Part shown: positions 24,817 to 34,091 of the stretch, piece by piece
How positions within the stretch are numbered: position 1 is the first letter of the stretch
How the letters are laid out: each line of letters opens with the position of its first letter
The notes under the pieces: model-generated
What the model was told of the DNA's origin: nothing
What the model saw: the letters and a program-made list of their open reading frames with translations, nothing else
Database searches by the model: none
Position numbers and translations under genes: made by a program
Source of the DNA: Christiangramia gaetbulicola
GTDB taxonomy: Bacteria > Bacteroidota > Bacteroidia > Flavobacteriales > Flavobacteriaceae
Direction of reading: 5' to 3'
NCBI RefSeq assembly: GCF_003054225.1
Contig: NZ_QBKQ01000003.1
Location: 124,001 to 188,000, forward strand
Length of the DNA: 64,000 nt

Positions 24817-26172
24817 GTGAAGGATCTTAACCACATAAAACATTTTTATTTCATCGGAATCGGTGGGATTGGAATGAGTGCGCTTGCCAGGTATTTCAAG
24901 GCGAAGGGCAAATTTGTGGCTGGGTATGACCGCACTTCAACCGAGTTGACCAGAACGCTGGAAAAAGAAGGTATCGAGGTCAATTATCAGGATGATCTTG
25001 AAGTAATTCCTGAAACTATACTTCAAAACAGAGAAGATACACTTGTAGTATACACTCCGGCGGTACCAAAAGAGCTGAAGCAGTTTCTTCATCTCAAAGA
25101 AAATTTTGAGATCGTGAAAAGAGCACAGCTGCTGGGTATGGTAACTCGTGAAAAATATTGTCTTGCCGTTGCCGGTACCCACGGTAAAACAACTACCACG
25201 GCAATTCTTGGGCATTTGCTTAAAGAAACCGGCGCAAAGGTCACAGCTTTCCTTGGAGGAATTAGTGAGGATATTCAGTCTAATTTGATCATGCAAGGAG
25301 ATGATGTCGTTGTGGTCGAGGCCGATGAATTTGACCGCTCCTTCCTTAATTTATCTCCGAACCTAGCAGCGATAACCTCTATGGATGCCGATCATTTGGA
25401 TATTTATGGAGATAAATCTGAACTGGAAAAATCCTTCAGAGAATTTGCGGCAAAAGTACCACAGGATGGAAAATTATTCATCAAAAGTGGATTGCCTCTG
25501 GATGGATTCGAGATTGGCATAAATGATGAGAGTGATTATACAGCACAAGATATTAGAATTGAAGATGGGAGTTATGTTTTCAACCTGAAAACCCCTTCAG
25601 AAATTATAAAGGATTTAAAATTTAATCTACCCGGCAATCATAATTTGCTGAATGCTATAACAGCCCTGGCGATGGCGATCGAGTACGGCTCCCCAACCGA
25701 CGATCTGGCCAGGGCTTTATATACTTTCAGAGGTGTTAAGCGTAGATTTAGTTATAAAATAAAAACGGACAACCTGGTTTTGATAGATGACTATGCGCAT
25801 CATCCTACAGAGATCTCTGCAGTACACCAGGCCGTTCGTGAAATGTACCCCAACAAAAAAGTTTTAGCGGTTTTTCAGCCCCACCTGTTTAGCCGTACCC
25901 GTGACTTCGCTGAAGATTTTGCCTCAAGCCTTTCAGACTTTGATAAGGTGTTCCTGCTGGATATATATCCGGCCCGGGAATTACCCATTGAAGGTATATC
26001 TTCAGCCTGGTTGCTGGATAAAATTTCCAATCCGGAAAAATCTCTCGTTACAAAATCTGAATTACAGGAGAAGATCAAGGCAGAAAATGCTGAGGTCGTG
26101 GTAATGATAGGTGCTGGAGACATTGGAGAAGAAGTAGAAAAAGTAAAAAAAGCATTGTTACATGAAGCGTAG
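24817..26172 (+). CDS. murC: UDP-N-acetylmuramate--L-alanine ligase MurC
   Basis: It adds L-Ala to UDP-MurNAc, the first Mur ligase step. The protein has 451 residues with the N-terminal FIGIGGIGMSALARYF, the P-loop AVAGTHGKTTTTAILG (about 118-133), VEADEFDRSF, the DDYAHHPTEI motif and the FQPHLFSRT motif, all typical. The start is GTG at 24817. The 3' end overlaps ftsQ by 11 bases. Confidence 0.96.
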   Translation: MKDLNHIKHFYFIGIGGIGMSALARYFKAKGKFVAGYDRTSTELTRTLEKEGIEVNYQDDLEVIPETILQNREDTLVVYTPAVPKELKQFLHLKENFEIVKRAQLLGMVTREKYCLAVAGTHGKTTTTAILGHLLKETGAKVTAFLGGISEDIQSNLIMQGDDVVVVEADEFDRSFLNLSPNLAAITSMDADHLDIYGDKSELEKSFREFAAKVPQDGKLFIKSGLPLDGFEIGINDESDYTAQDIRIEDGSYVFNLKTPSEIIKDLKFNLPGNHNLLNAITALAMAIEYGSPTDDLARALYTFRGVKRRFSYKIKTDNLVLIDDYAHHPTEISAVHQAVREMYPNKKVLAVFQPHLFSRTRDFAEDFASSLSDFDKVFLLDIYPARELPIEGISSAWLLDKISNPEKSLVTKSELQEKIKAENAEVVVMIGAGDIGEEVEKVKKALLHEA

Positions 26173-26878
26173 TTTAGGTTACATAAAAGCTTTCGTTTTA
26201 GTGGCAATCGTTTGCTTATTGTATGGTTTTGCCGAAAAACGACATAAGTCGCGACAAATCAGTGAGGTAGATGTGAAATTTACAGATACCGAAAATCTCT
26301 ATGTGACTGAGGAAGTGGTTAATAAATTGTTAATACAAAATGAAACCTCTGTCTCGAGTATAGATAAAGAAACTTTAGATTTGAATAGGGTCGAAGCCCT
26401 TTTAAATAAGCATCAAATGATTGAAAATGCGGAAGTTTACCTAACTCTTGATGGTAAATTGAAAGCGCAAGTAAGTCAAAGAAAGCCTATAGGAAGAGTA
26501 GTTGGGAATTCTTCTTTCTACCTGGACCGCAATGGGGAGCTAATGCCGCTTAGCCAGTTTTACACAGCGAGAGTACCGCTGATGTTTGGTTTTGATGGAG
26601 CTAATGTTACGAAGGCTTACCCAATTGTAAATCACATAAAGAACGATGAATTCTTAACAAGACATATTACCGGCATCAACCGGCTAAAAGGAGATAAATA
26701 TACACTTGAGTTAAGAGAACTGGATTTTGAACTTTATTTTGGAGACTCGAGTAACGTGGCTTTAAAATTCAACAATTTCAAGGCCTTTTATAAGAAAGCA
26801 CAGAAAGAAAATAAATTAGATACCTACAAAAAAGTGAACTTACAATTTGGTGATCAGGTTGTGTGCACGAAAAAATAG
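26162..26878 (+). CDS. ftsQ: Cell division protein FtsQ
   Basis: A bitopic divisome protein of 238 residues in the FtsQ position between murC and ftsA. It has a transmembrane helix near 9-25 (IKAFVLVAIVCLLYGFA) and a periplasmic POTRA-like domain (DVKFTDTENLYVTEEVVNKLL ... VEALLNKHQMIENAEVYL, about 40-105), then a beta domain (VVGNSSFYLDRNGELMPL). FtsQ sequences diverge strongly between phyla, so gene order and topology are the main support. It is 3 bases upstream of ftsA. Confidence 0.88.
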   Translation: MKRSLGYIKAFVLVAIVCLLYGFAEKRHKSRQISEVDVKFTDTENLYVTEEVVNKLLIQNETSVSSIDKETLDLNRVEALLNKHQMIENAEVYLTLDGKLKAQVSQRKPIGRVVGNSSFYLDRNGELMPLSQFYTARVPLMFGFDGANVTKAYPIVNHIKNDEFLTRHITGINRLKGDKYTLELRELDFELYFGDSSNVALKFNNFKAFYKKAQKENKLDTYKKVNLQFGDQVVCTKK

Positions 26879-26881
26879 TTT

Positions 26882-28234
26882 ATGGAACAAAACGATATTG
26901 CAGTAGGATTAGATATTGGAACAACAAAGATTGTGGCTATGATTGGCCGCAAGAATGAGTACGGCAAGGTGGAGATCGTTGGGATTGGAAAATCCAAATC
27001 TCTTGGTGTACACAGAGGGGTGGTGAACAATATCACCCAGACCATCCAGTCTATCCAGCAGGCAATACAGGAAGCGGAAGCCGATAGTGGTTTAAAGATT
27101 AGTGAAGTGGTGGTTGGAATTGCGGGGCAGCATATTAGAAGCTTGCAGCATAGCGATTATATAACCCGTCAGAATCCAGATGAAGTGATAGATGCAGATG
27201 ATATTCATACGCTTTGCAACCAGGTTCACAAGTTGGTGATGTTGCCGGGAGAAGAGATCATACATGTGCTACCTCAGGAATTTAAAGTAGACGGTCAGGC
27301 TGAAATTAAGGAGCCTATCGGGATGTACGGTGGGAGACTGGAAGCTAATTTCCATGTAGTTGTTGGTCAGGTTTCTTCTATCAGGAATATTGGAAGATGT
27401 GTGAAAAGTGCCGGACTTGAACTTTCTGCAGTGACCCTGGAGCCTTTAGCTTCAGCAAATGCTGTTTTAAGTCAGGAAGAAAAGGAGGCCGGAGTAGCGC
27501 TTATCGATATAGGTGGTGGTACCACCGACCTTGCAATTTTCAAGGATGGAATTATTCGCCATACGGCGGTGATCCCTTTTGGAGGTAATGTGATTACTGA
27601 AGACATCAAGGAAGGTTGCTCGATCATTGAAAAGCAGGCTGAATTGCTGAAAATTAAATTCGGTTCTGCATGGCCGGGGGAAAACAAGGATAATGAGATC
27701 GTGTCTATTCCGGGATTAAGAGGAAGAGAGCCGAAGGAAATCACCCTTAAAAACCTTTCCAAGATCATTCATGCCAGAGTGGTAGAGATCATCGAGCAGG
27801 TTTACCTGGAGATCAAGAACTATGGTCATGATGAGCAGAAGAAAAAATTGATCGCCGGTCTGGTATTAACCGGTGGTGGTGCACAATTAAAGCACATTAA
27901 GCAACTGGCAGAATATATCACGGGAATGGATACCAGGATTGGTTATCCTAATGAGCATTTAGCCGGTACTAACGATTCGGAAACTACCAGCCCGGTTTAC
28001 GCAACCGCTGTTGGTTTGGTGATGAACAGCCTGGAAAAAGGGAATAGCCGTTTTCAGGAAGAAGCTGTTCTTTCAGACAATAGTCCTGTAGAAGATTCCG
28101 AAGAAAATGAAGACGGAGATCAGTTTCATGACGAAGCAGATCAAGAGGAACAAACCTCGAAAAAAGTTGCCCGCAAAAGCATTTTTGATAAGTGGGCAGA
28201 AAAATTCAAAGATTTTTTAGATAACGCAGAGTAA
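26882..28234 (+). CDS. ftsA: Cell division protein FtsA
   Basis: An actin-like ATPase that ties FtsZ filaments to the inner membrane. The 450 residues carry phosphate-1 VGLDIGTTKIVAMIG, the 1C/SHS2 insertion region, phosphate-2 IDIGGGTTDLAIF and the adenosine motif LVLTGGGAQLKH. After an acidic linker (about 395-430) the chain ends in an amphipathic helix (IFDKWAEKFKDFLDNAE), the expected membrane-targeting sequence. ftsZ starts 28 bases downstream. Confidence 0.96.
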   Translation: MEQNDIAVGLDIGTTKIVAMIGRKNEYGKVEIVGIGKSKSLGVHRGVVNNITQTIQSIQQAIQEAEADSGLKISEVVVGIAGQHIRSLQHSDYITRQNPDEVIDADDIHTLCNQVHKLVMLPGEEIIHVLPQEFKVDGQAEIKEPIGMYGGRLEANFHVVVGQVSSIRNIGRCVKSAGLELSAVTLEPLASANAVLSQEEKEAGVALIDIGGGTTDLAIFKDGIIRHTAVIPFGGNVITEDIKEGCSIIEKQAELLKIKFGSAWPGENKDNEIVSIPGLRGREPKEITLKNLSKIIHARVVEIIEQVYLEIKNYGHDEQKKKLIAGLVLTGGGAQLKHIKQLAEYITGMDTRIGYPNEHLAGTNDSETTSPVYATAVGLVMNSLEKGNSRFQEEAVLSDNSPVEDSEENEDGDQFHDEADQEEQTSKKVARKSIFDKWAEKFKDFLDNAE

Positions 28235-28262
28235 TAAAGATACAACCAGTAAAACAGAGTTT

Positions 28263-30248
28263 ATGAGCAGTACAGAATTTGGAGACATCTCATTCGATTT
28301 ACCTAAGAATCAATCGAACGTCATCAAAGTGATAGGAGTAGGCGGTGGAGGAAGCAATGCCATCAACCACATGTTCCAGTTGGGAATTAAAGGGGTTGAT
28401 TTCGTTGTTTGTAACACAGATTCCCAGGCACTTGAGAACAGTCCGGTTCCTAATAAGATTCAGTTAGGTGTGACCCTTACCGAAGGACTTGGAGCAGGAG
28501 CTAATCCAGAAGTTGGAGAAAAAGCAGCAGTAGAGAGTTTTGAGGAAATCAAACAAATGCTGGACACCAATACCAAGATGGTATTTATTACTGCCGGTAT
28601 GGGTGGTGGTACCGGTACTGGAGCTGCGCCAATTATTGCCAAGCAGGCCAAGGAACTTGGAATTCTAACCGTTGGTATCGTGACCATTCCTTTCCAGTTT
28701 GAGGGAAGAAACAGGAACGATCAGGCACAGTTGGGAGTGGAAAGGCTTAGAAGCCATGTAGACTCGCTAATTGTGATCAACAACAATAAACTTCGTGAAG
28801 TTTATGGAAATCTAGGTTTTAAAGCTGGTTTCTCTAAGGCAGATGAAGTACTGGCAACTGCTTCCAGAGGTATTGCTGAAGTAATTACGCATCACTACAC
28901 ACAGAATATTGACTTGCGGGATGCAAAGACCGTATTAAGCAATTCTGGTACTGCGATCATGGGGTCCGCTCAGGCCTCAGGAGCCAGCAGGGCAACAGAT
29001 GCTATTATGAAAGCTCTTGACTCTCCGTTATTAAATGATAATAAGATCACCGGTGCCAAAAATGTTTTACTGCTAATTGTATCTGGAAACGAGGAGATCA
29101 CTATAGACGAAATTGGAGAGATCAACGATCATATTCAGGCAGAAGCCGGTCACAGCGCAAACATCATTATGGGTGTGGGTGAAGACGAGGCCCTGGAAGA
29201 TTCTATCGCTGTAACTATCATCGCTACTGGTTTCGATGTGGAGCAGCAGAATGAGATCACCAATACCGAAACAAAGAAGATCATCCATACTCTGGAAGAT
29301 GAACAGAAAGCAGAGCAGGATCTTACTACTAAAAAGACTGGTTCGGTTTCTCAGGTCACCAATTCACCGGTAATGAATCCTTCAGAAAACTTATTGCAAT
29401 TTGAAGAGCCGGCGAAAGAGGAAAAGATTGTTCATACTCTAGACGAAAATGAAGAAGAGGTTGATGAAGTAGGAAATATCCAAAAAAAAGTAGATGACGT
29501 TCTTAAGACGCCAGATTTCGCCAGGAAACTTGATGTGATCTATGAGGAAGTAGATCCTGAAGACTTCATCATTAACGACACGAGCGAAGAAGTAAGAAAC
29601 ATGGAGGTGAATGAGCCTGAAGAAGTTCAGCCTGAAACCAAAGAACAGTTCATGTTCACTTTTGATATGCCAATGAACCAGGAAGAGGAGAAAAAGACTT
29701 CTCCTAAATCTGAAGAGATCACCAGGCATAGTCTTGAGGAAGAAGAGGAAGACACTAGAAATATAAAGGTTAATGAAGCTATAGAGATCGTTCCGGTAAC
29801 CGAAAGTTCAGCTCAGGGTATCAAGAGATACAGCCTGGATGACTATATGGAAATGGAAGAAAAGCTTGAAAGGTCTAAGGCTCCGAAAAAAGAAGAGCCT
29901 AAGGATGAGAGCATAGCTTTTGAAAAAAGAACCGTTGCTCCAGCTCCACAGAAGGAGAATACGGGAGATGATCATGATCCTTTTGATAATCCTATTTCTT
30001 CTGAGGTTGTAAGACAAAGAACCGCAGAGAGAAAGGCTAAAATGAAAGAATTCAACTATAAGTTCAGAACTGGTTCTGCGCAGATAGACGAGATAGAAAA
30101 ACAACCTGCATACAAAAGAGCAGGAATAGAGCTTGATAATTCAAAACCTGGAGAAGGGAAACTTTCCCGTACCAGTATAGATCAGGACGAGAATAATGAT
30201 CTTCACTTCAGGAAAAACAATTCTTTTCTACATGATAATGTTGATTAA
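28263..30248 (+). CDS. ftsZ: Cell division protein FtsZ with long C-terminal linker
   Basis: A tubulin-like GTPase that forms the division ring. The globular core (about 1-320) has GVGGGGSNAINHM, the tubulin signature GMGGGTGTGAAP and the T7-loop region. Beyond it lie about 340 further residues, strongly acidic and low in complexity, giving 661 in total against about 380 for E. coli. Two conserved-looking stretches end the protein: VVRQRTAERKAKMKEFNYKF and the extreme tail HFRKNNSFLHDNVD, probable partner-binding peptides. Extended FtsZ tails are usual in flavobacteria. The gene closes the dcw operon before a strong terminator. Confidence 0.96.
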   Translation: MSSTEFGDISFDLPKNQSNVIKVIGVGGGGSNAINHMFQLGIKGVDFVVCNTDSQALENSPVPNKIQLGVTLTEGLGAGANPEVGEKAAVESFEEIKQMLDTNTKMVFITAGMGGGTGTGAAPIIAKQAKELGILTVGIVTIPFQFEGRNRNDQAQLGVERLRSHVDSLIVINNNKLREVYGNLGFKAGFSKADEVLATASRGIAEVITHHYTQNIDLRDAKTVLSNSGTAIMGSAQASGASRATDAIMKALDSPLLNDNKITGAKNVLLLIVSGNEEITIDEIGEINDHIQAEAGHSANIIMGVGEDEALEDSIAVTIIATGFDVEQQNEITNTETKKIIHTLEDEQKAEQDLTTKKTGSVSQVTNSPVMNPSENLLQFEEPAKEEKIVHTLDENEEEVDEVGNIQKKVDDVLKTPDFARKLDVIYEEVDPEDFIINDTSEEVRNMEVNEPEEVQPETKEQFMFTFDMPMNQEEEKKTSPKSEEITRHSLEEEEEDTRNIKVNEAIEIVPVTESSAQGIKRYSLDDYMEMEEKLERSKAPKKEEPKDESIAFEKRTVAPAPQKENTGDDHDPFDNPISSEVVRQRTAERKAKMKEFNYKFRTGSAQIDEIEKQPAYKRAGIELDNSKPGEGKLSRTSIDQDENNDLHFRKNNSFLHDNVD

Positions 30249-30263
30249 TTTTCAACCTAGCCA

Positions 30264-30298
30264 CAAAAAAAAGGGATGCAATTTGCATCCCTTTTTTA
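30264..30298. terminator. Rho-independent terminator after ftsZ
   Basis: GGGATGC/GCATCCC (within 30273-30291) is flanked by a run of A and a run of T. It can stop the dcw transcript and the convergent small-protein transcript from the minus strand. Confidence 0.9.
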
Positions 30299-30318
30299 TT
30301 TTCTAAACCGAGAGAAAA

Positions 30319-30522
30319 TTAGTTCTGGCTTTGTGCCTGTACTTCATCTGTATCTCTTCTATACTTCAACATTGAAATTCCTGCTACAAAAAATACGAAG
30401 CCAAGGATAGTGAGAGCCCAGGGGCTAAGCATTAATGCTACACTACCAAAAATTCCTAATACTCCCATTACAAGTGCGATCGCACCTCCAACGGTCATAA
30501 TCATTGCTAAGACTTTAATCAT
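30319..30522 (-). CDS. Small two-helix membrane protein, unknown function
   Basis: A 67-residue protein with two hydrophobic helices (about 5-26 LAMIMTVGGAIALVMGVLGIF and 29-48 LMLSPWALTILGFVFFVAGI) and a polar C-terminal tail (KYRRDTDEVQAQSQN). The tight hairpin topology, clean start and placement between two terminator or spacer regions argue that it is a real gene. I do not recognise a family. Confidence 0.65.
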   Translation of the reverse strand: MIKVLAMIMTVGGAIALVMGVLGIFGSVALMLSPWALTILGFVFFVAGISMLKYRRDTDEVQAQSQN

Positions 30523-30641
30523 AAGATAAATTATTGGTTATGATTTAAAATTAGCTAAACAATTGAGACCGTGATTTATATTAACAAAATTTAAATTTAC
30601 TTTTAGGGAGTTTAACTTGATTTCGCTGATTTTGCCGTGAT

Positions 30642-31199
30642 TTAATTCCAGTAGATCATAAAATATTTAATCTTGGCGTCGTCAGGAATCTGTGATGCCA
30701 TGATCTTACTGTCTGTATCATACCTAAGATTCGTAGGTAGCTGATCTTTATCTATGGTGATATAAGCATTGATCTCGTCTATAAAGACCACCGCAGAATT
30801 AATGGTGTTCTCTATCCTTGAAATATTATAATTTTTAACGATGTCCTTGAATGTGCTTTTTACGGTTAGGCCGTTTTTAGTTTCATATCTTGGATCCAGA
30901 ATCCTTATATAGCCTATGGTGCTGGTAGAATCGAATTCCTGTAGTGGCTCCAAACTCAATAAGGCTTCCCCATCCTGGCTATAGATCTTTATTTCATCTG
31001 TAGACCTGAATTCCTGTGGTCCGCTGGTTTGCCGAACGATACTGTCATTTTTAAAAATAGAATCTAATTGATTGATCTGGATCTCTTTTTTCAATGGACC
31101 TACCTGGGTAGATGAAATAAGATATGGATTTTCTTCATCGCTTGTACAGGATGAGATACTTGCACATAGACCAATAATTAATAAAGCTTTTTTGTACAT
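30642..31199 (-). CDS. Hypothetical lipoprotein
   Basis: A 185-residue lipoprotein with a type II signal peptide and a lipobox ending ISSC (Cys about 18). The residues after the Cys (TSDEEN) are acidic, resembling the lipoprotein export signals that send Bacteroidota lipoproteins to the cell surface. The mature part is mixed beta with no motif I recognise. It lies 17 bases downstream of the HerA-type ATPase gene on the same strand and is probably cotranscribed with it. Confidence 0.75.
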   Translation of the reverse strand: MYKKALLIIGLCASISSCTSDEENPYLISSTQVGPLKKEIQINQLDSIFKNDSIVRQTSGPQEFRSTDEIKIYSQDGEALLSLEPLQEFDSTSTIGYIRILDPRYETKNGLTVKSTFKDIVKNYNISRIENTINSAVVFIDEINAYITIDKDQLPTNLRYDTDSKIMASQIPDDAKIKYFMIYWN

Positions 31200-31216
31200 A
31201 TTAGATTGAGTAGTTA

Positions 31217-32737
31217 TTATTTTAAAAATTTATTCAGAATGCCTAGAACTCCGCGAATAAAGGTTGCGCTGGTAAGCACTTTTATAACCGCACCTTCGGT
31301 GCTGCTGGTTCGACGCCGGGAGCTTGTATTTGTTACTTCTTTTCTTTCTTTTTTCGCCTTTTCCTGAGCTTCAGTTTTTTCGGCGATCTCGATTTTTTTA
31401 TTCAGTATTTCGTAAGCGCTTTCCCGGTCTATTTCTTCATTATATTTTGATACTAGCTGGGACTCCTTGATAAGTTGTTTCAGTTCAGTCTCTGTAAGTA
31501 CATCCATTCGGCTCATAGGGGCTCTGAGCATAGTAGCCACAAGAGGTGAGGGCCTTCCTTTTTCGTCCAATGCAGATACCAAAGCTTCACCTATACCTAA
31601 CGCAGTAAGCATATTTTTGGTATCATAAAATTCAGAAATAGGATAATTTTCAGCAGCAAGTTTTATCGCTTTCCGGTCTTTTGCGGTAAAAGCCCTTAAC
31701 GCATGCTGAATTTTAAGTCCTAATTGTCCCAGAACTTCTTCAGGTACATCTGCCGGATTTTGGGTAACAAAATAGATTCCCACTCCTTTAGAACGTATTA
31801 ATTTAACGATGCTTTCTATCTGGTCGAGTAAAGCATCTGACGCTTCTTCAAAAATTAGATGAGCTTCGTCTATGAACATTACCAGCTCTGGCTTATCCAT
31901 GTCCCCTTTTTCGGGAAAGGTGGTATAGATCTCTGCTAAAAGACTCAGCATGAAGGTGGAGAACAGTTTAGGCCGGTCCTGTATATCGGTTAACCTAAGG
32001 ATGTTTACATATCCTTTCCCTTCTGTATTTTTGCGGAGTAAATCATTTACATCGAAAGATCTTTCTCCAAAAAACAGGTCTGCACCCTGTTGTTCCAGCG
32101 CAACGATCTTCCTCAGAATAGCGCCGGTGGAGGCTTTGGAAATTCTTCCGTAGTTTTCTTCAAATTCTTCCTCGCCCTCTTCGGTAGAATACTGAATGAT
32201 CTTTTTAAGGTCTTTCAGATCTAAAAGAGGTAATTGGTTGTCATCACAATACTTGAAAATGATCGCCAGGATTCCTGTTTGAGTTGAGGTAAGATCAAGG
32301 ATCCTCGACAGTAATACCGGTCCGAATTCGCTTACCGTTGCTCTTAGCCTGATACCTTCCTGGTCTGAAAGGGTCAGGATCTCTGCCGGTGATTTTTTAG
32401 GATCGAATGGGAAATCAAGTTTAGCGTGCCTTTCATTTATGAAATCTGCTCCTTCAGATGGCTGGGCGATACCACTTAGGTCACCTTTTACATCCATCAG
32501 CAAAACAGGTACACCTTTTTCAGATAGATTTTCAGCAATGATCTGCAGGGTTTTGGATTTTCCAGTTCCGGTAGCCCCGGCGATCAAACCATGACGATTC
32601 ATCGTTTTTAAGGGAATCTTTACAGAGGCTTCAGAATGGACGTTTCCATCCAGAATTCCAGCGCCTAAATAGATGAAATCACCTTTGGTGGTATATCCTT
32701 TCTGGATCTCTTCAACAAATTGTACCGCTTTGTCCAT
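31217..32737 (-). CDS. HerA/DUF853-family ATPase (YjgR-like)
   Basis: A 506-residue P-loop ATPase of the HerA-FtsK group. Walker A is AGATGTGKSKTLQ (about 47) and Walker B is LVMFIDEAHLIF with the catalytic Glu. A conserved Gln/Asn motif follows in GVGIYFVTQNPADVPEEV. Bacterial DUF853 proteins such as YjgR are widespread, but their physiological role is not established. I place the start at 32737 (MDKAVQFVEEI); the frame extends 11 codons upstream. The C-terminus has a charged helix (AEKTEAQEKAKKERKE) and then a hydrophobic end (VLTSATFIRGVLGILNKFLK), perhaps membrane-associating. Confidence 0.88.
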   Translation of the reverse strand: MDKAVQFVEEIQKGYTTKGDFIYLGAGILDGNVHSEASVKIPLKTMNRHGLIAGATGTGKSKTLQIIAENLSEKGVPVLLMDVKGDLSGIAQPSEGADFINERHAKLDFPFDPKKSPAEILTLSDQEGIRLRATVSEFGPVLLSRILDLTSTQTGILAIIFKYCDDNQLPLLDLKDLKKIIQYSTEEGEEEFEENYGRISKASTGAILRKIVALEQQGADLFFGERSFDVNDLLRKNTEGKGYVNILRLTDIQDRPKLFSTFMLSLLAEIYTTFPEKGDMDKPELVMFIDEAHLIFEEASDALLDQIESIVKLIRSKGVGIYFVTQNPADVPEEVLGQLGLKIQHALRAFTAKDRKAIKLAAENYPISEFYDTKNMLTALGIGEALVSALDEKGRPSPLVATMLRAPMSRMDVLTETELKQLIKESQLVSKYNEEIDRESAYEILNKKIEIAEKTEAQEKAKKERKEVTNTSSRRRTSSTEGAVIKVLTSATFIRGVLGILNKFLK

Positions 32738-32883
32738 TGATGCTAAGTTATTATAAAAATGATAATTCAAAAGAAGAAAACAGTCTCTGTCTCCTCAAAA
32801 ATGAAAATTGTTTAAATTTAAATATAGGCTTACTTTTATAAATAACCATTTAAACTTTTTTAGAACTAACCAACGATCCCTAT

Positions 32884-34020
32884 ATGCGTAAAATTCTATT
32901 TCTCCTCGTTCTGTTTTTTTCGATCTCTAGCTGCAGCCTTCAAAATAATGTGCTGAAACAGGTTTCAAATTCTAAACAAACCAAACTTTCAGAGGTTTTT
33001 AAAAACCCAGGTAAATATGAGGTTCAGATCATTTATTCCAGGATCATTAAAAAGGATGGGAAGATCGATTTCAAAGATTTTAAATATAGGGTAGAGCCCG
33101 AAGCCTATTTCTATCCTGCCAGTACGGTAAAACTTCCGGTGGCGGTATTAAGCCTGGAAAAGATAAATGAACTTAATAAAGAGGGCATCAAAATAGACAA
33201 AAATACACCTTACCATTTAGAGAACGATTCTATCGAACATACCATTGCTAATGATATTGATGCAATTTTTGCGGTTAGCGATAATGGTGCCTATAACCGT
33301 CTATTCGAATTCCTGGGGCAGGATTATATCAATTCAAAACTCAGGGCTAAGGGTATTGCACCGGTAAGGATTTCTCATCGTTTTTCTGGTGAAGGCTCCG
33401 GAGCTATCGTGACAAGGCAAATGATCTTTGATACTGAAAATGGAAATTATGAAATGCCGGTTACCAATAATAAAACGGCAGATTCTTTAAAGATCCAGAA
33501 TGTAATTAAAGGTGTGGGGTATATGAAAGATGGCGAAAAGGTGCCGGAGCCTTTTAGTTTTGAACTTAAGAATTACTTCCCTATCGAAACTCAGCATAAC
33601 CTGATGAAGAGGTTGTATTTTCCAGAAACTTTTGAAGAAAGTAATACGTTTCAGCTAACTGATAAGGATAAGGAATTCCTGAAGGAAGCCATGTCCAGAT
33701 TACCGCGGGAGCTGGACTATGATGAAACTGAATATTACGACAGCTACGGTAAATTCTTTATATATGGGGATTCAAAAGAGAGAATTCCTTCTAATATTAA
33801 GATTTATAATAAGGTGGGCTATGCCTACGGAACCCTGACCGAAACGGCTTATATAAAAGATGTTGAAAATGATGTTGAATTCCTTCTTTCCGCGACTCTG
33901 CTGGTAAACGAGAACGGAGTTTTTAATGATAACGATTATGAATATGACGAGATCGGTATTCCCTTTATGGCTGAATTGGGACGTGAGATCTATAAGAAAG
34001 AATTAGCAAGGAAAAAGTAG
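32884..34020 (+). CDS. Class A beta-lactamase-like serine hydrolase lipoprotein
   Basis: A 378-residue lipoprotein (lipobox SISSC, Cys about 17) with the beta-lactamase/D,D-peptidase fold. The SxxK nucleophile is PASTVKLPVAVLSL (about Ser80), followed by SDNGAYNRLFEFLG (the SDN motif, about 137). The third motif reads KVGYAYG, with Val where lactamases have Thr in KTG. It could be an envelope D,D-peptidase or esterase rather than a resistance enzyme. No partner gene is on the same strand directly adjacent, but two peptidoglycan peptidase genes follow on the opposite strand. Confidence 0.85.
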   Translation: MRKILFLLVLFFSISSCSLQNNVLKQVSNSKQTKLSEVFKNPGKYEVQIIYSRIIKKDGKIDFKDFKYRVEPEAYFYPASTVKLPVAVLSLEKINELNKEGIKIDKNTPYHLENDSIEHTIANDIDAIFAVSDNGAYNRLFEFLGQDYINSKLRAKGIAPVRISHRFSGEGSGAIVTRQMIFDTENGNYEMPVTNNKTADSLKIQNVIKGVGYMKDGEKVPEPFSFELKNYFPIETQHNLMKRLYFPETFEESNTFQLTDKDKEFLKEAMSRLPRELDYDETEYYDSYGKFFIYGDSKERIPSNIKIYNKVGYAYGTLTETAYIKDVENDVEFLLSATLLVNENGVFNDNDYEYDEIGIPFMAELGREIYKKELARKK

Positions 34021-34037
34021 TAGTGGAGTGGTATTAT

Positions 34038-34086
34038 TCAGGATCCAGGTTTTGTAGATCATTAGCAAAACCTGAATCCTGATTTT
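34038..34086. terminator. Bidirectional hairpin between convergent genes
   Basis: Arms 34038-34054 and 34066-34082 pair over 17 positions with one mismatch, around an 11-base loop, followed by TTTTAAAA. It separates the convergent serine hydrolase and LD-carboxypeptidase genes. Confidence 0.75.
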
Positions 34087-34091
34087 AAAAT

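Noticed and set aside
31950-32153. Plus-strand frame inside the HerA-type ATPase gene
   Set aside because: Antisense shadow with no start context, no domain and full overlap with a well-conserved gene.
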